From positions 1,860,001 through 1,924,000 of the forward strand of contig NZ_CP049910.1 in NCBI RefSeq assembly GCF_011305995.1: a stretch of 64,000 bases of DNA, given 5' to 3'. Below the pieces are notes generated by a model. It was not told the origin of the DNA. It searched no databases and worked only from the letters and a program-made list of their open reading frames with translations. Shown in pieces: positions 17,826-26,016 of this stretch. Within the stretch, counting starts at the first letter, position 1. Each line of letters begins with the position of its first letter. Origin of the DNA: Diaphorobacter sp. HDW4A. GTDB lineage: Bacteria; Pseudomonadota; Gammaproteobacteria; Burkholderiales; Burkholderiaceae_C. A program made the translations under genes and the position numbers.

Positions 17826-18245
17826 ATGACCGCAACCACACACCCAAGCTTTGAATCGGTGACCACCGGCGACGAACTGCCATCGGTGACCGTGCCGATC
17901 ACCGTGCCCCTGATCGCGGGCGGCGCCATCGCCACGCGCGACTACTTTCCAGGTCATCACGATCTGGAGGCGGCGCGCCAGCTCGGCTCGTCGCACATCT
18001 TCATGAACATCCTGACCACCAACGGTCTGGTGCAGAGCTATGTTGAAGGCTGGGCGGGCCCCAGGGCGCGCCTGATGGATCTGAAGATCAAGCTCGGCGC
18101 GCCGAACTACCCCGGCGACAGCATGAAATTCACCGCCTCGGTGACCGCCAAGAACGACGACAAGCGCAGCGTGCAGATCACGCTCAAGGGCACGAACTCC
18201 ATGGGCTCGCATGTGAGCGGCACCGTGCAAGTGGCGTTTGCCTGA
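17826..18245 (+). CDS. MaoC-like hydratase, ChsH1-like
   Basis: 139 residues, a single hot-dog domain. RDYFPGHHD near residue 40 has the spacing of the MaoC Asp/His catalytic region, and FMNILTTNGLVQSYVEGWAG follows the usual hydratase pattern. Short single-domain size matches ChsH1, the partner of ChsH2. It sits between the acyl-CoA dehydrogenase subunit and the Ltp2-like aldolase and should complete the heteromeric hydratase with the product of 15707-16666. Confidence 0.83.
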   Translation: MTATTHPSFESVTTGDELPSVTVPITVPLIAGGAIATRDYFPGHHDLEAARQLGSSHIFMNILTTNGLVQSYVEGWAGPRARLMDLKIKLGAPNYPGDSMKFTASVTAKNDDKRSVQITLKGTNSMGSHVSGTVQVAFA

Positions 18246-18267
18246 AACGATTCGGAGGAGACTTCCA

Positions 18268-19449
18268 GTGACTGACATGAACATTTCCGGACGTGCTGCG
18301 ATTGCGGGTCTGGGCGCCACAGAATTTTCGAAGAACTCCGGCCGCACCGAGCTGCGTCTGGCGATGGAGGCCACGCTTGCCGCGCTGGCCGATGCGGGCA
18401 TCGATCCCAAGGACGTGGACGGCTTCTCGTCCTACTCCGTGGACAAGGTGCCCGAGTACGAGATCGCCCGTCTGCTTGGCGCGCGCACGGTGAACTTCTT
18501 CTCGCAGGTGCCGCACGGCGGCGGCGCGGCCTGCGCGCCCATCCTGCACGCGGCCATGGCCGTGGCCACGGGCGTGTGCAAGACCGTGGTGGTGTACCGC
18601 GCGATGAACGAACGCAGCTGGTACCGCTTCGGCTCGGGCAGCTACGGCTTCGGCAGCACGCCGTTCTTCGACAACGTGAACTACGGCTGGTACATGCCGC
18701 ACGGTTTTCACACGCCAGCCTCGTGGGTCGGCATGTTCGCGCGCCGCTACATGCACACCTACGGTGCGACCAGCGAAGACTTCGGCCGCGTGGCCGTGGC
18801 CGTGCGCGATTTCGCATCGACCAACCCCGCTGCATTCTTCTACGGCAAGCCGATCACACTCGAAGAGCATCAGGCCAGCCGCTGGATCTGTGAGCCGCTG
18901 CATCTGCTGGACTGCTGCCAGGAGTCCGACGGCGCGGTCGCCATGGTGATTACTTCGAGCGAGCGTGCACGCGACCTCAAGGCCAAGCCCGTGTTCATCA
19001 AGGCCGCAGCCCAAGGCGTGACCGAAGGCCAGCAGAGCATGACCTCGTTCTACCGCAAGGAAATCACCGGTCTGCCCGAGATGGGCCATGTCGCCAAGCA
19101 GTTGTGGACGCAAAGCGGTTTGACGCCCAAAGACGTGCAAAGCGCGATTCTGTATGACCACTTCTCGCCATTCGTGCTGCCGCAGCTCGAAGAATTCGGC
19201 TTCGTGCCGCGTGGCGAGGCCAAGGACTTTATTCGCGCCGGTGAACATGCGCGCGGCGGCTCGCTGCCGATCAACACCAACGGTGGCCAGCTCGGCGAGG
19301 CCTACATCCACGGCATGAACGGCATCGCCGAGGCGGTGCGCCAAGTGCGCGGAACGGCGGTGAACCAGGTGAAGAACGTGCACAACATGGTCGTCACCGC
19401 AGGTACGGGCGTGCCGACGAGCGGCCTGATTCTGGGCGACGAAGCCTGA
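18268..19449 (+). CDS. Thiolase-fold aldolase, Ltp2/SCP-x-like
   Basis: 393 residues from GTG at 18268, eight bases after GGAGGA; the ATG nine bases on is too far from that site. The thiolase fold is recognisable (IAGLGATEFSK at the start, INTNGGQLGEAYIHGMNG near 335, TAGTGVPTSGLIL at the end). The usual thiolase nucleophile motif C-x-G is absent at the expected place, where GGGAACAP is found. Conserved Tyr residues occur in YDHFSP and EAYIHG, consistent with Ltp2-type retro-aldolases, which use Tyr rather than Cys. Known role of Ltp2: cleaves 17-hydroxy-steroid-propionyl-CoA to the 17-keto steroid and propionyl-CoA. Confidence 0.85.
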   Translation: MTDMNISGRAAIAGLGATEFSKNSGRTELRLAMEATLAALADAGIDPKDVDGFSSYSVDKVPEYEIARLLGARTVNFFSQVPHGGGAACAPILHAAMAVATGVCKTVVVYRAMNERSWYRFGSGSYGFGSTPFFDNVNYGWYMPHGFHTPASWVGMFARRYMHTYGATSEDFGRVAVAVRDFASTNPAAFFYGKPITLEEHQASRWICEPLHLLDCCQESDGAVAMVITSSERARDLKAKPVFIKAAAQGVTEGQQSMTSFYRKEITGLPEMGHVAKQLWTQSGLTPKDVQSAILYDHFSPFVLPQLEEFGFVPRGEAKDFIRAGEHARGGSLPINTNGGQLGEAYIHGMNGIAEAVRQVRGTAVNQVKNVHNMVVTAGTGVPTSGLILGDEA

Positions 19450-19472
19450 TCGCAGGGCAAGGAGAACACCAC

Positions 19473-20654
19473 ATGATGATCGACCTGACCCCCGAACAGC
19501 ACGCGCTGCGCCTGAAGGTGCGCGACTACTTCCAGGCGCTGATGACGCCGGAACTCAAGGCCCGCATGCGCGGCGCGGAAAGCGGTGAGGAATACCGCTC
19601 CGTGATCCGCCAGATGGGCCGCGACGGCTGGCTGGCCATTGGCTGGCCCAAGGAATACGGCGGCCAGGGCCTCTCGGCCACCGAGCAGCTGATCTTCTTT
19701 GAAGAGGCCAACATTGCGGGCGCGCCGCTGCCCTTCGTGACCATCAGCACCGTCGGCCCCGCGCTGATGGAGCATGGCACCGAAGCGCAGAAGCAGGAGT
19801 TCCTGCCCGGCATGGCGAGCGGCGACATCGTCTTCGCCATCGGCTATTCGGAACCTGGCGCGGGCTCGGACCTCGCCGTGCTGAAAACGCAGGCGCAGCT
19901 TGAGGGCGATCTGCAAACCGGCCACTTCGTCGTGAACGGGCAGAAGCTCTGGACCTCGGGCGTCGAGTCGGCCGACTTCATCTGGCTGGCCGCACGCACC
20001 GACCAGAGCCTCGCGCGCCACAAGGGCGTGTCGATCATGGTGGTGGACACGCGCGATCCGGGCTTCTCGCACACGCTGATCCAGACAGTCGGCAACTTCA
20101 CGGCGGCCACGTATTTCGACAACGTGCAGGTGCCCGCGCACCGTCTGATCGGCCAGCTCAACGGCGGCTGGAAGCTGATCACCGCGCAGCTCAACCATGA
20201 GCGTCTGGGCCTCGGTTCGTGGTCCGACAAGGTGTTCGCGCCGTTCACCAAGGTGCTGCAGTGGGCCAAGGCAAAGGACGAGCAGGGTCGCCGCGCGGTC
20301 GATCTGCCGTGGGTGCGCCGCAGCCTCGCCGAGTGCTACACGCGCTTGGAGGCGATGCGCCTCATCAACTTCCGCATAGCGGCCGATCTGGAAGCGGGAG
20401 CGATGGATGTGGGCCTCGCCTCGACCACCAAGGTCTATGGCTCGGAAGGCGTGGTCGAGATCCTGCACCGCCTGATGGACATCGTGGGCAGCAGCGCGCT
20501 GGTGCGTGGCGGCTCGGCCGCGTCGTACCTGATGGGCGAGCTGGAGTACGAGCTGCGTGCAGCAACCATCAACACCTTCGGCGGTGGCACGAACGAGATC
20601 CAGCGCGAGCTGATCGCCCAGTTCGGTCTGGGTATGCCGCGTCCGGTGCGCTGA
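19473..20654 (+). CDS. Acyl-CoA dehydrogenase, catalytic (ChsE1/alpha-type)
   Basis: 393 residues, start at 19473 eight bases after AAGGAG. The full domain order is present: N-terminal helices, the FAD/substrate beta-domain with GYSEPGAGSDLA (124-135) and WTSG, and a C-terminal bundle with FGGGTNEIQRELIA. Glu243 in NHERLG sits where the catalytic base of the ChsE1/LCAD-like group is found. It should supply the active site for the partner at 16683-17792. Confidence 0.88.
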   Translation: MMIDLTPEQHALRLKVRDYFQALMTPELKARMRGAESGEEYRSVIRQMGRDGWLAIGWPKEYGGQGLSATEQLIFFEEANIAGAPLPFVTISTVGPALMEHGTEAQKQEFLPGMASGDIVFAIGYSEPGAGSDLAVLKTQAQLEGDLQTGHFVVNGQKLWTSGVESADFIWLAARTDQSLARHKGVSIMVVDTRDPGFSHTLIQTVGNFTAATYFDNVQVPAHRLIGQLNGGWKLITAQLNHERLGLGSWSDKVFAPFTKVLQWAKAKDEQGRRAVDLPWVRRSLAECYTRLEAMRLINFRIAADLEAGAMDVGLASTTKVYGSEGVVEILHRLMDIVGSSALVRGGSAASYLMGELEYELRAATINTFGGGTNEIQRELIAQFGLGMPRPVR

Positions 20655-20728
20655 TCGACCGCTGCGCGCGGCCAGCGAGTTTGAAGAACAAAAGTCAACA
20701 GTCCAATAAAAGAGATGGAGACAACAAG

Positions 20729-22540
20729 ATGAGTGTATCGACTGTCGTCCCGCGTGAGCAGACGCAGAAAATTCTGGATCGCCGGGCTCCGGTGGCGACC
20801 AGGTACATGGCGTCCACGCCGTTCACCACGACCGATCGGCTGGAAGACTGCGCCCGGCAGTTCGGCGCGAACGTATCCCTGATGGAAGGCGATCTGCGCT
20901 ACACCTACGCGCAGTTCAACGCCCGCGCCAATCAGGTGGCGCGCGCGCTGCATGCCAAGGGCGTGCGCAAGGGCGACGTGGTGGCCCTGTCCATGGAAAA
21001 CCGCTCGGCCTTCTTCTTTGCCTGGATGGGCATTGCCAAGACAGGCGCCGTGGCCGCGTTCCTCAACACGCATGTGAGCGGCAAGCCGCTCGCCCATGCG
21101 CTGGAGGTGACTGGCGCGCGCTACGCCATCGTCGGCGAGGAATGCATGCCGCGCTTTGCCGAGACGGAAGGAATCGGCGAGCACCTCGTCTACCTGCACT
21201 GGCCCGACGCGGAGCGCCCGGCGGCGGACGCACTGCGCGCCGGTTTCGGCGACGACCTGCAGCAGTTGGCCGCGCAGGAGCCATCCGACAACGTGCCTGT
21301 CGAATGGCGCGAGGACCTGCGCGCGGGCGACACGGCGCAGTACATCTTCACCTCCGGCACCACGGGCCTGCCCAAGGCGGCGGTGGTGAGCCACGCGCGC
21401 TGGCTGATGGCGGGCGACGCGATGAAGCTGCTCTGGGAGATTGCGCCGAGTGACTGCTTCTACTGCTTTCTGCCGCTCTATCACGGCGCGGCGTCGATGT
21501 CGGCCACGTCGACCGCGATGAGCGCGGGCGCGAGCCTGGTGGTGCGTCGCAAATTCAGCCGCAGCGAGTTCTGGAGCGACGTGCGTCGCTACCAGATCAC
21601 CTGCTGCCAGTACGTGGGCGAGATCTGCCGCTTCCTGCTGAGCGCGCCGCCTCAGGCCAACGACAAGGAACATTCGCTGCGCAAGATGGCGGGCACCGGC
21701 CTCACACCCGAGATCTGGCAACAGTGGGTCAACCGTTTTGGCAGTCAGTTCCGCATCTACGAAGGCTGGGGTGGCACGGAGTCGAACACCAACACGGTCA
21801 ACGTAGACAATCACGTCGGCTCCTGCGGGCGCGTGCCGTTCTGGGAGAAGACCAATCTGCGCCTCGTGCGCTACGACCAGGAAAAGGGCGACTACATCCG
21901 CGACGAAAACGGCTTCCTGCAACTGGCGGGCGTGAACGAGCCGGGCGAGGCGCTGGGCATGGTCATCCAGCATCCGGAAGTGGTGGCGGGGCGCTTCGAG
22001 GGCTACACCAACGTGGAAGCCACCGAGAAGAAGATCCTGCGCAACGTGTTCCAGCAGGGCGACGCATGGTGGTCCTCGGGCGACCTGTTGCGCTGCGACG
22101 AGCATGGCTACTGCTGGTTTGTGGACCGCATCGGCGACACCTTCCGCTGGAAGAGCGAGAACGTCTCGACCATGGAGGTGACCGATGCGCTGGTCGAGTT
22201 TCCGGGTGCCGACGCGGTCACCGTCTATGGCGTGCAGGTGCCGGGCCACGACGGCCGCGCGGGCATGGCGGCGCTGGTGATGTTGCCTGGCGTGGCGTTC
22301 GACGCTGACGGGTTCTGGAAGCTCGCGCTTGAGCGCCTGCCGCGCTACGCTGCGCCGCTGTTCGTGCGCCTGATGGACACGCCCGACATGACCGGCAACT
22401 ACAAGCTGCGCAAGGTCGATCTGCAGAAGCAGGGCTTCGATGCATCGCTGGTGAGCGATCCGCTCTACATTCGTGACGACCGCCTCAAGACCTATGTGCC
22501 ACTGAGCCCGCAGGCCATGGCGGAGGCGCTGCGTGGATAA
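20729..22540 (+). CDS. Long-chain acyl-CoA synthetase / steroid-CoA ligase (FATP/FadD-like)
   Basis: 603 residues from the ATG at 20729, which follows GGAG; longer readings would overlap the preceding gene in another frame. The AMP-forming core is intact: FTSGTTGLPK at 207-216, GWGGTESNTN (A5) near 355, and the late SGDLLRCDEHGYCWFVDRIGD. The overall pattern with TRYMASTPF and DRIGDTFRWKSENVST is that of very-long-chain FATP/FadD17-type ligases. It activates a carboxylic side chain to the CoA thioester using ATP. In this operon a steroid acid is the likely substrate (inference). Confidence 0.88.
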   Translation: MSVSTVVPREQTQKILDRRAPVATRYMASTPFTTTDRLEDCARQFGANVSLMEGDLRYTYAQFNARANQVARALHAKGVRKGDVVALSMENRSAFFFAWMGIAKTGAVAAFLNTHVSGKPLAHALEVTGARYAIVGEECMPRFAETEGIGEHLVYLHWPDAERPAADALRAGFGDDLQQLAAQEPSDNVPVEWREDLRAGDTAQYIFTSGTTGLPKAAVVSHARWLMAGDAMKLLWEIAPSDCFYCFLPLYHGAASMSATSTAMSAGASLVVRRKFSRSEFWSDVRRYQITCCQYVGEICRFLLSAPPQANDKEHSLRKMAGTGLTPEIWQQWVNRFGSQFRIYEGWGGTESNTNTVNVDNHVGSCGRVPFWEKTNLRLVRYDQEKGDYIRDENGFLQLAGVNEPGEALGMVIQHPEVVAGRFEGYTNVEATEKKILRNVFQQGDAWWSSGDLLRCDEHGYCWFVDRIGDTFRWKSENVSTMEVTDALVEFPGADAVTVYGVQVPGHDGRAGMAALVMLPGVAFDADGFWKLALERLPRYAAPLFVRLMDTPDMTGNYKLRKVDLQKQGFDASLVSDPLYIRDDRLKTYVPLSPQAMAEALRG

Positions 22541-23648
22541 GGCGGTGGCTGCCCCCGCGCCCGACACAGCTGCTGCGCGCCGCAAGCCTGAGTCGAAGCT
22601 GCGCTACCCCATCGAGCCGCCGCCGAGCGACGGCACGCTGGTGGAGATCGCCCCGGGCCTGTTGTGGGCGCGCGTGCCGATGCCGATGTCGCTCGATCAC
22701 ATCAACTGCTACCTGTTGCGCGACAGCTTTGAAGGCCGCGACGGCTGGGCGGTGGTGGACACGGGCCTCGGCATTCCGCGCACGCATGAGGTCTGGGAAA
22801 AGATCTTCGGCGAGACGCTGGCCGGCCAACCGATGACGCGGCTGATCTGCACCCACTGCCACTACGACCACGCGGGCGCCGCGCGCTGGATGCAGGAGCG
22901 CTTCGATGTTCCGCTCCTGATGACGTATGGCGAGTTCATGATGCTGCGCGGCCTCATGGGCCCGCCGCCCGATCCGCTGCCCGATATGCACCGCCTGTTC
23001 TACGAACGTGCGGGCGTGAGCGACGAGCAGCTCGATGAGATGGTCGGCGCGATGCGCAAGGACCCGTTCATGCCGCAGGCGCCATTCAACTACCAGCGGC
23101 TGCGCGCGGGACAGGTGCTCACCATCGGCGAGCGCGAATGGCGCGTGATCGTCGGCGAGGGGCATTCGCCTGAGCATGCCTGTCTCTACAACGCGCGTGA
23201 CGGCCTGCTGATCGCGGGCGACCAGCTGCTGCCGCGCATCACCTCGAACGTGATGGTCTCGCCCATGGAGCCCGAGGGCAATCCGCTGCAGGTCTGGCTG
23301 GAATCCACGCTGCGCCTGGCCGAGTTGCCTGCGGACACGCTGGTGCTGCCATCGCATCAGGGCGTGTTCCTCGGTGTGCGTGAGCGCGCCCATGAGGTGG
23401 TGACGCACCATGAGCAGCAGTTTGACCAACTGCGCGCCCATCTGGCCACGGTGTCCGGCGCATCGGCCCGGGAGCTGATGCTGGTGCTGTTCACGCGCCT
23501 GCGCGGCCCGGTGGACCACCTCATGGCACTAGGGGAAACGATAGCCCATTTGAACCAGCTTCTGGCTGCCGGAGATCTCCAACGGGTGCGCGGCGCTGGC
23601 AAGATCGACACCTATGCGCTCGCACGACAAGAAGGAAAGACAACATGA
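22533..23648 (+). CDS. MBL-fold metallohydrolase
   Basis: 371 residues from GTG at 22533, inside the last codons of the ligase (8-base overlap) and after GGAGG. This points to translational coupling. The metal site is THCHYDHAG, with His108, His110, Asp112 and His113, followed by a later GHSPEHACLY and a C-terminal LPSHQ. The long C-terminal helical extension (residues 270-370) matches the LACTB2/glyoxalase II-like group. Plausible jobs are a CoA-thioesterase or lactonase acting on a side-chain intermediate. Its stop overlaps the next start by ATGA. Confidence 0.82.
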   Translation: MDKAVAAPAPDTAAARRKPESKLRYPIEPPPSDGTLVEIAPGLLWARVPMPMSLDHINCYLLRDSFEGRDGWAVVDTGLGIPRTHEVWEKIFGETLAGQPMTRLICTHCHYDHAGAARWMQERFDVPLLMTYGEFMMLRGLMGPPPDPLPDMHRLFYERAGVSDEQLDEMVGAMRKDPFMPQAPFNYQRLRAGQVLTIGEREWRVIVGEGHSPEHACLYNARDGLLIAGDQLLPRITSNVMVSPMEPEGNPLQVWLESTLRLAELPADTLVLPSHQGVFLGVRERAHEVVTHHEQQFDQLRAHLATVSGASARELMLVLFTRLRGPVDHLMALGETIAHLNQLLAAGDLQRVRGAGKIDTYALARQEGKTT

Positions 23649-24847
23649 CAGAGCTCGACGATTTCAAACAGGAAGTGGCGACATGGCTGGACGGCAATTG
23701 CCCGCCCAGCATGCGCCGCCCGATCACGACCGAGGAGATGGTCTGGGGGAGCTCGAAGCTGCAGTTCCAGACCGAGGACCAGAAGCTCTGGTTCGAGCGC
23801 ATGCGCGAGCGCGGCTGGTTTGCGCCGTCATGGCCCAAGGAATACGGCGGCGGTGGGCTGAACCCCAAGCAGAACCGCGTGGTCGAGACTGAAATGGCCA
23901 AGCGCGGCTGCCGCCAGCCGCAGTACAACCTGGGCGTGTGGATGTTGGGTCCGGTGCTGCTGGAGTTCGGCTCGCACGAGCAGAAGCTTGAGCATCTGGT
24001 GCCGATGATGAAGGGCCAGCAGCGCTGGTGCCAAGGCTTCTCGGAACCCAACGCGGGATCGGATCTGGCGAGCCTCAAGACCTCGGCGCGTCTGGTGAAG
24101 AACGAGGGCGGCGAGGACTACTACGTGGTCAACGGCGGCAAGATCTGGACCTCGGACGGCGACAAGGCCGACTGGATGTACGCGCTGGTGCGCACCGACA
24201 GCTCATCGAAAAAGCAGAACGGCATCAGCTTTGTGCTGATCGACATGAAGAGCCCGGGCGTGACGGTCAAGCCGATTGAGCTCATCAGCGGCAAGTCGAG
24301 TTTTTGCCAGGTGTTCTTCGACGAGGTGCGCGTGCCCGCGCGCCAGTTGGTGGGCAAGGAGGGCGAGGGCTGGACGCTGGGCAAGAAGCTGCTGCAGCAT
24401 GAGCGCGCGGCGATGTCCAAGTTCACCGAAGGCGGTGCGCCGTCGGCCGATGCGCTGGCGGTGACGCTCCAATACATGGACCGCGATGCCGACGGCAAGC
24501 TGGAAGATGCCGCGCTGCGTCAGCGTCTTGCCGCTGTGCTGATGGATGCGCAGTCGTTCACGCTGACGCACCGCCGCGTTACCGAGATGGCGCTCGCCCG
24601 CAAGGACGTGAACGGCCCCGGCAGCATCATGAAGCTGGTGCAGACCGAGCAGGAAGTCGCCAAGTACGAACTGCTGGAGCAGGCCATGGGCCTGCGCGGC
24701 CTCGGTTGGGACGGCGAGGATTTCAGCACGGAAGAAATCGACCTGTGCCGCACCTGGCTGCGCACCAAGACCTACACCATCGCGGGCGGCAGCTCCGAGG
24801 TGCAGCTGAACATCATCGCCAAGCGCGTGCTTGATCTTCCCGCGTGA
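23645..24847 (+). CDS. Acyl-CoA dehydrogenase (second pair, alpha-type)
   Basis: 400 residues. ATG overlaps the preceding stop (ATGA). Typical features: SWPKEYGGGGL, GFSEPNAGSDLASL, KIWTSDG, and C-terminal TIAGGSSEVQLNIIAKRVLDLP. The HERAAMSKF segment matches the catalytic-Glu position of the ChsE1-like group. Together with the next gene it probably forms a second heteromeric dehydrogenase, acting on an earlier or longer side-chain intermediate than the 16.7/19.5-kb pair. Confidence 0.88.
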   Translation: MTELDDFKQEVATWLDGNCPPSMRRPITTEEMVWGSSKLQFQTEDQKLWFERMRERGWFAPSWPKEYGGGGLNPKQNRVVETEMAKRGCRQPQYNLGVWMLGPVLLEFGSHEQKLEHLVPMMKGQQRWCQGFSEPNAGSDLASLKTSARLVKNEGGEDYYVVNGGKIWTSDGDKADWMYALVRTDSSSKKQNGISFVLIDMKSPGVTVKPIELISGKSSFCQVFFDEVRVPARQLVGKEGEGWTLGKKLLQHERAAMSKFTEGGAPSADALAVTLQYMDRDADGKLEDAALRQRLAAVLMDAQSFTLTHRRVTEMALARKDVNGPGSIMKLVQTEQEVAKYELLEQAMGLRGLGWDGEDFSTEEIDLCRTWLRTKTYTIAGGSSEVQLNIIAKRVLDLPA

Positions 24848-24890
24848 AGGCGGGTACGTTCGGCAGGAAACAGAAACGGGAGACAACGAA

Positions 24891-26015
24891 ATGACGATGC
24901 TTTTGTCGCAGGAGCAGGAACTGCTCAGGGACAGCGCGCAGGCCTTTCTATCGGAAGAGGCCAACGTGGCACAACAACGCAAGCTGCGCGACCAGAAGGT
25001 GGCCGTGGGCTTTGATGCCAAGGTCTGGCAGCAGATGGTGGAGATGGGCTGGCCGGTGGCCGTGTTGCCCGAGGAGCATGACGGTCTTGCGGTCGGATAT
25101 CTGGGCATGGGCGCGGTGTTCGAGACCATCGGCCGCCAGCTGTCGGCGCAGCCGCTCTTGACACAGGCGGTGATCGCGCCGGAGCTGCTGCTCCGTGCAG
25201 GCAGCAGCGCGCAGAAGTCGCAATGGCTGGCCGCGCTGGCCGGTGGTGAGAAGCGCATCGCGCTGGCGCTCGATGAAAAGTCGGGCCGCCATCTGCCCGC
25301 GCAGCTGGCTACGTGCGTGCAGAAAACCGACGGCGGCATGCGCCTGTCGGGCGAGAAGCACTTCGTGCTGGACGGCGTGGGCGCGGATGCATTCATCGTC
25401 GCCGCCGGCCCGCTGGCCGAGCTCACGCTCTGGTTGGTGCCCGCTGATGCCAAGGGCGTTTCTGTGCATGCCGTCAGCATGATGGACAGCCGCAACACCG
25501 CGCGCGTCGTGTTCGACAACGTCACGCTCAACGCCGACATGGCGTTGGCCGCCGAGCCCGCCCGCAAGGCGCTCGACGAGGTGCTGGACCGCGCGCGTGC
25601 CTGTCTGGCCGCAGAGGCTCTGGGTCTGCTGCGCGAGATCTTTGATCGCACCGTTGCCTACATGAAGGAACGTGTGCAGTTCGACGTGCAGATCGGTTCG
25701 TTCCAGGCGCTGCAGCACCGCGCGGCGCGCCTGTATGTGGAGCTGGAGCTGTTCGAGAGCTGCGTGCTCGCGGCTCTCGAGGCCATCGATGCAGGGCGCG
25801 AGGGCGATGTGGCCGAGCTCTGCAGTCTGGCCAAGGCCAAGGCGTCGGACCTTTGTGAGAAGATTTCCAACGAGGCCGTGCAGATGCACGGCGGCATCGG
25901 CGTGACGGACGAGCTTGATCTCGGCCTGTTCGTCAAGCGCGCCCGCGTACTGCAACGCACGCTCGGTGACGGTGTGTTCCACCGCGACCGCTACGCGACC
26001 CTGAAAGGATTCTGA
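24891..26015 (+). CDS. Acyl-CoA dehydrogenase-like subunit (second pair, beta-type)
   Basis: 374 residues from ATG 24891 after CGGGAG; an in-frame upstream reading would overlap the preceding gene. LSQEQELLRDSAQAFLSEE at the start, YMKERVQFDVQIGSFQALQ and MHGGIGVTDELDLGLFVKRARV near the end. The beta-domain is degenerate, as in non-catalytic partners. It pairs with the gene just upstream; 1 base separates it from the following ligase gene. Confidence 0.84.
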   Translation: MTMLLSQEQELLRDSAQAFLSEEANVAQQRKLRDQKVAVGFDAKVWQQMVEMGWPVAVLPEEHDGLAVGYLGMGAVFETIGRQLSAQPLLTQAVIAPELLLRAGSSAQKSQWLAALAGGEKRIALALDEKSGRHLPAQLATCVQKTDGGMRLSGEKHFVLDGVGADAFIVAAGPLAELTLWLVPADAKGVSVHAVSMMDSRNTARVVFDNVTLNADMALAAEPARKALDEVLDRARACLAAEALGLLREIFDRTVAYMKERVQFDVQIGSFQALQHRAARLYVELELFESCVLAALEAIDAGREGDVAELCSLAKAKASDLCEKISNEAVQMHGGIGVTDELDLGLFVKRARVLQRTLGDGVFHRDRYATLKGF

Positions 26016-26016
26016 G

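Noticed and set aside
16620..18410. A 596-codon minus-strand open frame
   Set aside because: Lies opposite the acyl-CoA dehydrogenase and MaoC genes, which have full family motifs; composition is rich in His/Arg/Ala as expected for an antisense high-GC shadow.
15707..19449. Reading the thiolase-fold protein as an ordinary beta-ketothiolase
   Set aside because: The nucleophilic Cys motif of biosynthetic and degradative thiolases is not at its expected place, and the MaoC-DUF35 neighbour favours an Ltp2-type aldolase.
20435..22585. A 716-codon minus-strand open frame
   Set aside because: Opposite the intact acyl-CoA ligase and the end of an ACAD gene; no family motif.
24203..25651. A 482-codon minus-strand frame over the second ACAD pair
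   Set aside because: Ser/Ala/Arg-biased antisense translation without domains; the plus-strand genes are fully conserved.
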